Of a stretch of DNA of 64,000 nt, positions 54,101 to 61,137 are shown piece after piece. The translations under genes and the position numbers were made by a program. The notes below the pieces were generated by a model. It worked only from the letters and a program-made list of their open reading frames with translations, made no database searches and had not been told where the DNA came from. Source of the stretch: Ceratothoa steindachneri (lineage: Eukaryota; Arthropoda; Malacostraca; Isopoda; Cymothoidae). Positions within the stretch are counted from its first letter, which is position 1. Every line of letters begins with the position of its first letter. Where the stretch lies: NCBI GenBank assembly GCA_963969495.1, contig OZ018317.1, forward strand, positions 219,547,691 to 219,611,690. The letters are read 5' to 3'.

Positions 54101-56094
54101 ATGGTTTCCATGGTTATTTTCTTCTCTTTTTTTTACCATTTTCTTTGTGCATTGGGCTTATGATTTTCTTGCCTTGGTACATTTACTTCGTCCGCTTGTT
54201 TACCCATAGAAATTTCGACATTGTCCTTAATGTCTCTATGCGCGAAAGAAGGGGGTGGGGGGTTGCAATCTCACTTATCGTAAGTTTAAATTTAGCAGAG
54301 TAACCTCTACCACACTGGGAATTATTTTGGGATTTGGGATTAGAAAAAACCTAGAATGAATTTAAAATCAAATTGAATTGTGGTCACTGTAACCAAGATC
54401 TAATGTCTCATTTTCTCTTTAACACTCTCTTTCTCCCACACTCTTCCAGAGTAATCCATTTTTATCTCTGCTTCCGACCCAACCTTCTTTCTGCCATTAC
54501 ACGCACTATCGTTATTTTTTCTCATTAACCTTTTTGTGTCCATTTGTTCCATACGTAGCGTGTTACTCAACTTCTCTTTAATTTTACCACTCTCACTTTT
54601 GATGTTTCTTCCAGACTTACTTTGTCCTCCGCATACACTAAAGTTTGTATCGAAATGCGCAACCGTCTCCGCCATACTCAACAGACTAACTATGACGTTT
54701 ATTTTCATTCATACTTTTCACTCTTACTTTATTTATTGTGCAATAATTGTTTTTCTTCGATTCTCAGGTACTAGCCACGGTCTTCTGCTTTACAATAAGA
54801 CATCTACATCTACCTGAACAAACTTTCTTCACCAAACTACCATTTAATTACCCATATCATCCACATCAGACGCTTGATTGAAATTCAAATTCCTGATTTG
54901 ATGCTGAATATTTTTGTAATGATAATAATAGTGAAAGTTCATTGTAGGCCCCGTGAACCGATTCCTGAGCCACCCATCATTCCAACCCCTAAGTCGACTG
55001 ACCTACCCGATGTTTCTTCTCTCACTCTCCATCCAAATGATGATTGTGTGCAGCGCCAAGCAGCCTTATTACTTCAGTCACTTGAACAAGGTAAAAGAGA
55101 AGATGCCCTCCCCGCCGCGTGGCGGAAAAAGGAGACATGTCGAATGAATGAAGAAGCATGACAGAAAATAAAAGAAACGGCAGAATTCACACAAAAATTT
55201 TTAAAAAATGAAGGATATAAAGATTGAAACAACGACAGGAATTAATTAGGCGTAGAGTTCACAAATGGACATAAGAAATGATTTGGAATGAAAAGATTCA
55301 TTCATTGCCTTTGCATACACTTCTCTAATGTTTTTTTTACTGCTAGTGTGGCACTCTTCCCTTTCTTGCATTTGTAGCTTAAAAATGGCCATGTTTTTTT
55401 ACTGCCAGGATGCACACTACATTACTACTTGTTGCGTTCGTTGAATAAATGAAAATTCGTCCCCAGATTATGGAGACTTGTGGAAGCCTCTTTATAATTG
55501 GGATTTCGGCTGTCATGCTTTCGCTTCTCATCGAGTCTCCAATTATTGGGCTAGAGAAAGAACTTCTTCGTATAACAGGTGTGTGTTAATATATGTGTGT
55601 ATGTCTATTTGGTAATTATTGCGAAAAGGGAATTTCAAGTAAGTCGATCAGGAATCTGTTCACTAATCGGGGAGAAAATGAGAAGAACAGAGAGAGTGAA
55701 ATAAATTTATTCCAAAGCTGACCATTATCATTAATGTCACTGCTTCTTTTCAATCGTTGTCACTTATGGGTGTCAATTGTTTTGTTTTTTCAAATATGTT
55801 TACCTTAAAGGAAACACTTTATCCACAAAATGACTCATTTGTTTATTTGTAGCTGCACCATCTCAACCGATCACAGACCAAGCATCACAGAAAGCAGCGT
55901 CACAGGAGACAACTTTTGACTCGAATACTGTCGCCGTTACTCCTTTCCAAAATGTGAAAGAACTTGAAAAAACTCAATACTCACGAAATTCGTCTATTTC
56001 ATATCCTAGAAGTGTGGAAAGATCTGGTTCGATAGACCCTGGTGTTTCTGTTCAAAATGATGAACTTCAAAGGCGATATGAGAAGTGGCCCTAA
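36080..56094 (+). CDS. NRF-6-like membrane acyltransferase, 3' part of gene (ten exons plus one probable)
   Basis: Multi-pass membrane protein of the acyltransferase-3 / nose-resistant-to-fluoxetine family, which in nematodes and insects acts in lipid or yolk handling and drug uptake by gut epithelium; the exact substrate is unknown. The spliced product has the family landmarks in order: VLSMVWVIYGHQYI with the conserved His of the acyltransferase core, SVDTFFFISGLLVAY, VHRYIRLTPAIGI, DSWWASVLYVNNY, the C..QTWYTATDTQIYIF block, SRAGPYLVGIAVGYFLH, LGWILSTVLALTLLLGIWN, EFFYEGFSRTLWSFCLAWLL, HPSFQPLSRLTYPMFLL and ESPIIGLEKELL, then a polar 80-residue tail ending RRYEKWP. All splice phases agree between exons 39483 and 56094. 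About 480 residues are readable; the signal peptide and extracellular NRF domain are missing, so the gene starts upstream or in unread exons. No stop lies inside any exon, so the gene looks intact. Confidence 0.9.
36816..36865 (+). CDS. NRF-6-like gene, probable small exon
   Basis: Splice phases require an exon of length 3n+2 between 36164 and 39483. The open stretch ending at donor AG|GTACG (36865/36866) reads KSQSSLIVVRGDSF plus AG, which with the first base of the next exon gives ..VVRGDSFSVDTFFF, the expected '.iv.nG.fSVDtFFf' junction. The left border is uncertain: an in-frame stop at 36798-36800 limits it to 36801 or later, and GAG|CCA at 36815/36816 is one phase-compatible acceptor with a weak pyrimidine tract. 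Confidence 0.55.
39483..39599 (+). CDS. NRF-6-like gene, SVDTFFFISG exon
   Basis: Acceptor GCAACCTTCAG, donor GTAAGC. Reads VDTFFFISGLLVAYMGCREM then EKNRGRLNLIYFYVHRYI plus CG. SVDTFFFLSG is the most conserved motif of the family; the following basic loop and '.yi.RY.R' lead to the next membrane segment. Ends in phase 2. Confidence 0.92.
39650..39725 (+). repeat. tRNA-like SINE head in intron
   Basis: Box A-like GCTCATAAGGGTTATTG and exact box B GGGTTCGAGTCCC at 39703-39715. No good acceptor or anticodon stem, so a SINE head or relic. Confidence 0.45.
39925..39977. repeat. Short tandem duplication (23-bp unit)
   Basis: AAATGTCATTCTGATTATTATGT occurs twice in a row with a partial third copy, inside an intron of the NRF-6-like gene. 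Confidence 0.85.
40766..40812 (+). pseudogene. Partial duplicate of the next NRF-6-like exon
   Basis: GCGATTACTGCTTGGTTTAC onward translates AITAWFTATVSRYLVY, matching GITAWFTATVSRYLVH of the exon at 40937. Of the differing codons, five are synonymous third-position changes (TTC/TTT, ACA/ACT, ACC/ACG, CGG/CGT, GTC/GTT). Flanks are unrelated and no splice sites delimit it, though TTCTATTTTTCAG follows at 40816-40828. Confidence 0.75.
40937..41099 (+). CDS. NRF-6-like gene, LTPAIGI..NNY exon
   Basis: Acceptor TTCTTCTCGCAG, donor GTGAGA. One base completes Arg, then LTPAIGITAWFTATVSRYLV, HGPYTKFYTPIVEACQDSWW and ASVLYVNNYAVDSP. The family pattern is 'RyLRltP...........y...GP.......C...WW.nlLyinN'. 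Ends in phase 0. Confidence 0.92.
42669..42869. repeat. Minisatellite just upstream of an exon
   Basis: About seven imperfect units of roughly 26-30 bp with the core AATTGCCGCGC and CTCTGCCCTCCT (for example at 42670, 42699, 42727, 42752, 42780, 42805, 42832). It is pyrimidine-rich and ends about 30 bp before the exon at 42896, so it could extend the polypyrimidine tract of that intron. Confidence 0.85.
42896..42989 (+). CDS. NRF-6-like gene, C..TWY exon
   Basis: Acceptor CTTTTCTTTTCAG, donor GTAAGT. Reads CIPQTWYTATDTQIYIFMPL then VLLPLYHWREW plus G. 'C...tWYLa.DmQ.yi..Pl.L' is the family pattern. Ends in phase 1. Confidence 0.92.
43140..43239 (+). CDS. NRF-6-like gene, membrane-segment exon
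   Basis: Acceptor ATCTATTTGTAG, donor GTAAGT. Reads GKVWLAFLTALSCTICGVIC then AFFDVNRIFTSNN plus AC: one hydrophobic transmembrane helix and a short loop. Ends in phase 2. Confidence 0.88.
43760..43892 (+). CDS. NRF-6-like gene, PYLVGIAVGY exon
   Basis: Acceptor CCCCTAATTTAG, donor GTAAGT. Reads QAQKDIYWLYVYQAPFSRAG then PYLVGIAVGYFLHKQKQKRI and HLYE. 'y..p..Ra.pYlvGi..Gy.l' is a hallmark of the family. Ends in phase 0, directly compatible with the exon at 51897 despite the 8-kb intron. Confidence 0.92.
43893..44829. other. Intron sequence, unassigned part
   Basis: Nothing recognised between the donor at 43893 and the 5' end of Jockey-like copy C; no frame carries a known motif. Confidence 0.4.
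45336..45968 (+). pseudogene. ORF1 (gag-like) of copy C with three zinc knuckles
   Basis: The longest open frame of the element, 210 codons. It starts MYTELEIALTKLIDVPNGCI (copy B: YIELKVALVKLIEVSSGFIA), continues KEELREELERENQHIKITEL and IKFGHHTHMFKVICATVEMV, then TCFSLCAIEDHLTENCP, ICSECNNIGHVFRECKEETK and INCQGPHRTTEVNCHKRK, three CCHC-type zinc knuckles in series. ORF1 proteins of Jockey elements use these to bind RNA. The true N-terminus lies further upstream, in another frame, so a frameshift precedes this start. Confidence 0.82.
45969..46793 (+). pseudogene. ORF1 C-terminal part of copy C
   Basis: After the stop at 45966-45968 the frame continues in pieces: NNQTYASVAKAAVKEIKETQ, then QPGTFAKTLNLLLEKNGIRK and MLEIGAKLADKETLEERTNQ (46120-46383), and a further piece ending at 46790 (KKGTERGTCKWTYVSGPDES). 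Basic and charged composition resembles the hinge of copy B. No catalytic motif. Confidence 0.55.
46794..47626 (+). pseudogene. ORF2 endonuclease of copy C
   Basis: Reads MDHNKSKLKILHLNTGEW (copy B: LKILEINTNGW), GERYDGTAIAIKNGIRYA, then TILLGDLNARLEESGYRTTN (GDLNAR motif), AGPEFPTYITGRASTKPDIV and CSDHIGILVATNQNPIQLPI. The SDH catalytic motif is intact here, unlike copy B. Stops at about 46887, 47011, 47090 and 47371 and frame shifts break it. Confidence 0.8.
47844..48608 (+). pseudogene. RT of copy C, first part
   Basis: Reads GRPTRKRIQIKNEQGEFLKG, ISSFKQKAPGNRGLTKYNNE ('kapGpDgl'), KLAKMVFLLKQGKSLQQVSS, FGPISLLNLLGKVLEKIL ('yRPIsLL...gKvlEkil'); frameshift; then IIERIAQAKAEKEYVDVV, LRDFQKAFDKVWVEGLK, where motif A reads RDFQKAFDKVW. 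The frame runs straight into the Tc1/mariner insertion at 48609. Confidence 0.82.
48609..49590 (-). mobile_element. Tc1/mariner-type transposon nested in copy C
   Basis: 982 bp with inverted ends AAGGGTGTTCCATTAA (left) and AAGGGTGTTCCAATAA (right, reverse-complemented), TA on each side (48607-48608 and 49591-49592). Removing it and one TA restores the copy C reading frame GLKYKLLHLDLGIKMERM, proof of insertion. Coding sequence is on the - strand. It is shorter than a full-length element. Confidence 0.92.
48692..49476 (-). pseudogene. Transposase of the nested Tc1/mariner element
   Basis: From 49476 on the - strand: MERLTIKQRVKVIEAYYENG then RSNRNAFR (N-terminal helix-turn-helix), a frameshift, then pieces down to DVEDLWFQQDGATCHTVNAI (about 49060-49010, second Asp), EVNWPPQSCDLTPLGFFLWG then HLKSKIYANKPTTIQQLKDE (48916 onward; third acidic position, SPD changed to SCD). 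The first catalytic Asp region between the two halves appears deleted. The same broad family as the element at 25 kb (FQQDGSTPHT, WPPRSPDFTPPDFFLWGYLK). Confidence 0.82.
49593..50210 (+). pseudogene. RT of copy C, second part
   Basis: Continues MERMLANYISSRKAYISIED, FQKEVPQGWCMSPTLYAIYT (motif B, 'vPQG.vlSPtLY'), CINIQYADDISQIIASHS (motif C, catalytic YADD intact), then stop and frame change, KIIPILRNKKDRININGVNY, ALGLHIGSGGYHAHTKAKVA and TESVLTHPPVLLHTI. Matches copy B throughout. Confidence 0.84.
50561..51896. other. Intron sequence, unassigned
   Basis: AT-rich; no motif recognised. The intron ends at the acceptor GATTATTTTTCAG before 51897. Confidence 0.4.
51897..52113 (+). CDS. NRF-6-like gene, exon with two membrane segments
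   Basis: Acceptor GATTATTTTTCAG, donor GTAATT. Reads WQVILGWILSTVLALTLLLG, IWNYNVMYILPQNMDKPKQM, TSAMEFFYEGFSRTLWSFCL and AWLLIACHYGYG. 'GW.l.......l.g.y' and 'a.y...sR..Ws..laWli.aC..G.GG' are family patterns. Ends in phase 1. Confidence 0.94.
52114..53065. other. Intron sequence, unassigned
   Basis: Small open frames at 52331-52935 show no known motif. Moderate GC around 52340-52600. Confidence 0.4.
53066..53640 (-). mobile_element. CR1-like RT scrap in NRF-6 intron
   Basis: On the - strand: VVFSGDPHESILGPVLLIM, a stop, FNDLDDKFLCIIWEIAADVK then VAGKVIIFRPRQKSDRRWIS, KLKISKQCVGASWVF. This matches the CR1 segment 'sGVPQGSVLGPlLFliYINDL.d.......FADDtKl.......+lq.dl+kl..W', with FADD destroyed. 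Antisense to the host gene. Confidence 0.6.
53641..54947. other. Intron sequence, unassigned
   Basis: No gene recognised. Hydrophobic open frames at 53930-54303 come from T-rich sequence. The intron closes with the acceptor TTCATTGTAG. Confidence 0.4.
54948..55090 (+). CDS. NRF-6-like gene, QPLSRLTY exon
   Basis: Acceptor GTTCATTGTAG, donor GTAAAA (slightly weak). Completes Gly, then PVNRFLSHPSFQPLSRLTYP, MFLLSLSIQMMIVCSAKQPY and YFSHLNK. 'fLs...f.PLsRltY..yL.h.....' is a family hallmark; the usual His of YLvH is replaced by Ser-Leu-Ser here. Phase 0 at its end. Confidence 0.93.
55467..55578 (+). CDS. NRF-6-like gene, last membrane segment exon
   Basis: Acceptor TTCGTCCCCAG, donor GTGTGT. 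Reads IMETCGSLFIIGISAVMLSL then LIESPIIGLEKELLRIT plus G. '.....a......l.E.P...lek' is the C-terminal end of the acyltransferase-3 core. Ends in phase 1. Confidence 0.92.
55853..56094 (+). CDS. NRF-6-like gene, terminal exon
   Basis: Acceptor TTTATTTGTAG; stop TAA at 56092-56094. Reads APSQPITDQASQKAASQETT and on to RRYEKWP. Rich in S, T, Q and charged residues; a cytoplasmic low-complexity tail typical of the family and poorly conserved. Confidence 0.88.
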
Positions 56095-56929
56095 AATGTC
56101 CGTGAACCGTTCTCAGGTTCTATTAAAATCGAAGACGTCGTCCAAAGGGAATATTTATTCTTGCTAAACAACTTAGATTCAAAAATATGATTACGTTTTA
56201 TTTTTCCTATTTTGTAAAGCACACACTATTTACTGTCACATTATGACTTTAAAAAATATAGATAAATGAAAATAACCGTTTTATCTCATTTTTTTTCCTT
56301 TTATATGACTGATGTTGTATTGAAGCAATTTGTTATTCATTGATGGAAACCCCAAACGATCGTTCTCCTTTTCTCTATGCTCGATGTAGACCTCAACTGT
56401 CAAAAGATTTGAATACTTTTGCTGAAGCTTCTGTTAGACCATTGCCAAACAATACTACCTGAAATATATATTTTGAACCTGAAAATCTGAGACGCGACTA
56501 TTCATCAAGATGACCCCGGACGAAATAAATAACGTATAAAATAAATTGTTTGGTGTAACATAGGTCATAGACACAAAATAACCTAAAGAACAAACCTCAA
56601 CCCGGAAAATTGACTCGAGTGCAACAATTCATTTCTAGGCTTCGAGACGATTGATCTAACAGTTGCAGCGCTGTACTCTCAATACGATTTGGGAGCATAA
56701 TTTTGAATCTTTTCCTCCTTAGTGATATCCTTGATCACATTTATTTTGAAAACATTCTTGAAGAAAAGTCAATAAATCGAGTAAATGCAAAACAACTGCA
56801 AGAATGATTTTTCCCTTTATTAATCCACTGTTGTACCATTAAACATATTTTTCTTTAACCACGTGATTAGACGTGATGGTTCAATCAAATGTAATGAATT
56901 CGCTATTTTATTAAATAAAATGTCTCTCC
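56095..56929. other. 3' flank of NRF-6-like gene
   Basis: AT-rich; the 3' UTR should lie here. No canonical AATAAA at a clear distance was singled out; nothing else recognised. Confidence 0.4.
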
Positions 56930-58033
56930 TGGCGACTGCCTCCATTGGCATGTCTAAGAAGAAGAAACTAAAAAGAAGTAAAAGGAAAGATTATCCTCAA
57001 AAGTCTGAGGGAGGCCCACCTTCTTCCGACAATTAACCATGCCCTCAACACTTCAAAAATGAAAACTACAATGGAGAAGGCCCGCCTCCTGCAAAAACTC
57101 ACTCAACCCACAAGTAGGTGTACACAACCTCGCCCCGGGTACAATGGACAAGCAGTAGCGACCCAGCTCATCAGAGACCCGGGAAAGGTAACGTGCGCGA
57201 GGACCTCCCATACAAGACACTCGCCAATATTGTGCCGTACAGTCTTTGGGAGCAAGGAGTCGGCGAGTAAAGGGCAGAGGGGCACTCCATCAAGTAGCAA
57301 TGCCTTTCTTGGGTCTTCCAGATTTGGAGACCACAGAAAACGATCTGAAGTCGTCGAGGCATAGGTTGGATGCGTTGGGGGTCTAGGTACACCAGAGAAG
57401 TCACTGCGTAATGGTATGTAACTTTACGTTCCCGTCGAGCGTCTCACATTTTGTCTTGTCAGGAAGCCCGAAGGGCCGACATTATTCTTGACATATAATC
57501 TGTATGGTGAATGGTGAAACGCTTGTCTAGTCGTCGACCCCATCAGTTCGCTCATTTCCCACAATTCCTACATGTACAGGAACACAATAGAAAACAATAT
57601 AAACATCCTGCCAGCTCGCAACAGCCATGACCGCACGGATACTGCGAACCACGGGGGAAGGGGTAGATTCCAATGTCTCTAGAGCGCTGATGGCACATTT
57701 GGAGTTGCTATAAATCACAATCCACTCTCCAAATTAACAGGGGACAACGACTAATCTCCCATAGCTAGCAGTGTAATGCTGCCATCTCAGCCGTGAAGAA
57801 ATACTCAGCGCCGGATACGGCCCGTCGACTTCAAACAAGGGGGGAACGGCGATAAAATCGTCTTGGGATTTGGAGCTATCCATTTATACTGGCGCTGTTC
57901 CAAACTGACACGATGTGCGCTTCAAAAAGTTTGAATACAATACAACCAGCAGTGTGAAAGCTTTGGAAGCTGAGGCGTGGCGACAAATGGCCAAAAATTA
58001 TAGGCTCCAGTGTGGCGTCCTGTACATCATTTA
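56930..58033 (-). mobile_element. I-like non-LTR retrotransposon, inverted second copy
   Basis: Reverse-complemented it aligns to 33548-34520: same 5' limit string ACGCCACACTGGAG, then RNase H pieces and the C-terminal tail, then a 3' UTR with GAAGAAGGTGGGCCTCC parallel to GGGAAGCCGGCCTTCTTCCC. More decayed than the + copy. It abuts Penelope copy 2 at 58034. Confidence 0.75.
57171..57718 (-). pseudogene. RNase H and tail of the inverted I-like copy
   Basis: From 57718: MIYSNSKCAISALETLESTP (copy at 33.8 kb: VIYSDLQSALSALGHWNLRI; catalytic Asp changed to Asn), DVYIVFYCVPVHVGIVGNER (W-VPGH lost as C-VPVH). From 57404: RIQPMPRRLQIVFCGLQIWK with TQERHCYLMECPSALYSPTP, the 'PMPRRLQ.aFCrLrI' tail. 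Between them frames shift. Confidence 0.75.
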
Positions 58034-58491
58034 TAGGTATGTAGATGATGTCATATCGATTTGGCCTATAAATAGTTTAATAAACTTATTAGACAATTTC
58101 CTTAAAAATCTTAATGATATCCATCCCACTATCAATTTTAAAGTAGTGTTAAAAAGATAATTGTATATCCTTTCTTGATGTAAAAATTGTTAGAGTCATT
58201 GAGAAAATTAGCTTCACTGTGTACCGAAAACCAACCTATTCTAACTCTTATATCCATTTCTTTTCTCAATCATGATATTAACATTAAGCGTGCCGTTGCA
58301 TCAGGTATGTTTTTGAGAGCACTTAGGATATGTGACCCTTGGTTTTTAGAAGACGAGATTACATATATAACCTGCAGCTTCATTGAATTAAATTATCCCC
58401 TCCACGTGATCAATGAAAGTTTATCTAAATCAAAATCTACTCATTACCATCCCAAGGATAAAAACAAATTTAGTAATACGAAGTGTCTATC
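58034..58491 (+). pseudogene. Penelope RT fragment (copy 2)
   Basis: Reads RYVDDVISIWPINSLINLLD then NFLKNLNDIHPTINFKVVLK, then in another frame VIEKISFTVYRKPTYSNSYI and DINIKRAVASGMFLRALRIC, DPWFLEDEITYITCSFIELN with YP. Two frame changes relative to the family. Confidence 0.8.
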
Positions 58492-59742
58492 TATCTGTGA
58501 TAGAACGGTCTGAGGCCGCTTAATTTCAGCCGCTATCACATGTTATAAACACATGCTACCCACGTGCATCTGCGAGAGGAAGCAGAGCGCGTTATCGCCA
58601 CCATAGCAAATATTTAATCAAGGAGATTCACTCCCCCGTTTCGCCTCCATACGTCGATCTCGCCAGATTGAGTTAGGCTTATGGGCAGATAAGGTATTTT
58701 CCCAGCCGCGACCGGGGCATTCCCTCGAAGTCCCACACTCAATTATTCCCTACACCATGGAGACGGCTCCGGATACTTATACAATAGCTTTCTTCAATGA
58801 GATCAGATCCCGATTATCTTCGCGAGGCATCACGCCGATCCGGTCTTCCTTGTGAACCTAGGAACTCTCTACCTCGAGAACCCCCTTATTGTCCAGAAGA
58901 GGACAATATCCCTTGAGTGCCAAGGTTCGTGCCTTCAAGACGCCAAGTCAACAAGGCCCCCCCTGTTGTTCAGAAAGAGAACAACGTTAGAACAGCCATT
59001 GTTCTTTGAGCCCGTTTGTCAAGAAACGGTTCTCGTTCCCAAGACATCACGTCAGGATAATTTAATTCCCCCCTTTTTAACGTTCTTCAAGAGAACGCTT
59101 GGTTTCAACAATAACTTCCATTGTTCATCTAGAACTTCCCCGATTTGCTGTCACAAAGATCGCTCGTACTTCCGAGCCCCACTTCGCTCTCACTCTTCGA
59201 AGACAGTCTTTCCCCTTCGCTAAGGACAACCCCCCGAAGAACCCTTCTGCTGGAAATCACCAGTGGACCGAAGATTCCTTGCATCGTCTTCCTCTGCACA
59301 ACAACTTTGTAATTACGTAAGCTGAGCATTACCTTTAATCATCTAACCTTTTTTCAACGCTACCCTGTGCTTTAAATGGTTTAGCGAACCATTCTCCTCC
59401 TTTAATTTTTATTTGTTTACCCTTTTAAATCTCTCCAAATCTTAATCCTTTGATTAGTCAGATATTCCCACGACCCTTTTCATTCTCCGTTTATGTAACA
59501 TTTTTTTTTGTGTGTTGTTGATAGTTTAATTAATAAAACTCTATTTTATTAATGATACCCATATTATTATATTTGTGCTCCGTTCTACTTCTTAAGCATA
59601 TTTAAGATAAATAAGCCTCTCCAGGCCCCCCTTCTTTTGGACTAACCTCGGTCAATCAGATTACCACGCACTCGAAATTTTAGAATAATTCCCTCAACGA
59701 ATAGTTATATATGGTATATCGTCAAGAGCCTATTCTACGATG
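58492..59742. mobile_element. Insert in Penelope copy 2, possible solo LTR
   Basis: Copy 1 runs continuously ..GTGTCTATC|CCTCCC.., whereas copy 2 has 1.25 kb between these points. The insert begins TGTGATAGAACGGTCTGAGG near 58497 and has a promoter-to-polyA look (AATAAAACTC at about 59535) and no coding homology, which would suit a solo LTR. No clean target duplication or CA end was found, so this remains tentative. The 123-codon frame at 58852 has no recognised domain. Confidence 0.5.
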
Positions 59743-59852
59743 CCCTCCCTTTTTCTCCCCTCTTCAAAGGAGTAAACAAAGTTATTTCGCCAGGCCTAAC
59801 CAGATTTAAATACCTTTTTTCTATCCTTAAATCTTTCCCTTCGTCCAAGCCC

Positions 59853-60227
59853 ATGGATCAGCCAAATGAACTAGGTGCATATCTAATCCCGTGTGGCTCT
59901 ACAAACTGTCCCTCATTCTACCTAGAAGAGACTCGAAGAATCTTAACAAAACGAATTTATGAACATAAAGGTGATGTCAGACGAGGCAGTACCACATCCG
60001 GTATTATTAATCATATTAGCAATTTTAACCACCGAATTGACTATTCAAAGGCACAAATCATATATAATTGTAAAGATTTCCGTAAAAGAAAAATAGTAGA
60101 ATCTATATTAATAGTAGAAATTTCCAATTTGAATTTGTCAGATGGGCAATTGAAATGCAGCCTCCATTTCCGTAACCTCATCGTAAACAGCTTAGTCAAC
60201 GATCTTAGACTCACACCCCGTGATTAA
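59853..60227 (+). pseudogene. GIY-YIG endonuclease domain of Penelope copy 2
   Basis: Open for 124 codons like copy 1 but with motif damage: GAYLIPCGSTNCPSFYLEET then RRILTKRIYEHKGDVRRG. YIG is YLE and TGRT is TRRI, so the domain would not cut. The rest (FNHRIDYSKAQIIYNCKDFR) follows copy 1. Confidence 0.84.
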
Positions 60228-60441
60228 TGACCTTTTTCCCCCGTTTTGTGTTTCTTTATGTTTTTTCTTTCTTTTTTTTCTTGATCTGTACGTTATTTAT
60301 AGATTTTTGTAACAATCGCATTCTCAGTATACGACTGAAGAGGGTATGATAAACTACATACCGAAACTAGTCTCGTAAATTAAATTTTTGTTTCCTATAC
60401 AGTGGTTTCACTATCATATGCCAAAAGTCGCCATTGAGTTC

Positions 60442-60448
<7 letters not shown>

Positions 60449-60511
<63 letters not shown>
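60449..60511. repeat. (TA)n at 3' end of Penelope copy 2
   Basis: About 31 TA units immediately after the element 3' end, as in copy 1. Confidence 0.95.
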
Positions 60512-60516
<5 letters not shown>

Positions 60517-61137
60517 ATAACGTTAATATGTTGTTTCAGGAAAATAAACAAACTTGGATCAGTTTGGAACTGAGATCTGTGAATTTAAAAGCTAATATTT
60601 ATTTTATATTAGACCTGATCTAATCTAAATAAGATATTGAAGTGTATTTATTTTTGTTTTATTATTATGATAATGTTAATATTGTAAGATAATTATTTAT
60701 TGATTGGATATGAAAAATATGTTCTTTTCGGATTTAAGGCGGAGTGAGAAAGTGTGAAAGTGGTTGCTGTATGTGGTGGCGTGTCAAGTTGTTTAAAGAT
60801 TACACTCTGTTACAAAAAATTCTTTCTAAGTCGCCTGGGGTTTTTCCAATTTATTTAATACAACTTTGCAACGCTGAATCTGAAAATGACATCCCTTTTT
60901 TTTTAATCAAGTCAGGTTTTTGTGCTAAGTCGATTTGTTAAAAATCCAATCATATTATTAAATCGATTACATTTTTGTTAAATTTTCGTTTGATTATTAT
61001 AATATCTCTCATCTGAAGTCGGTTTTTAAGATAAAAAACCCACCGTTTTCTAACATAATTTATTAATGAAATGTTACAAAAAAATTTATAGTAGACATTG
61101 ATAAAAGTCAGTACATGTAATTTGGATTATTAGGGCA
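60512..61137. other. Unassigned spacer
   Basis: AT-rich; no gene recognised. Probably 3' flank of the RYQGRWD-family element. Confidence 0.4.

Larger units (their letters stand above)
58034..60448 (+). mobile_element. Penelope-like element, copy 2, with 1.25-kb insert
   Basis: Same family as copy 1, aligning from TATGTAGATGATGTCATATC to the 3' end CCATTGAGTTCTTTTAATTA, then (TA)n. 5'-truncated at the YVDD region. Homology to copy 1 is interrupted at 58492-59742. It includes about 150 bp of 3' terminus whose inverted copy sits at the 5' side of copy 1. Confidence 0.85.

Noticed and set aside
58852..59223. 123-codon open frame in the insert of Penelope copy 2
   Set aside because: No recognised domain; lies in a probable LTR and overlaps another frame of equal length.
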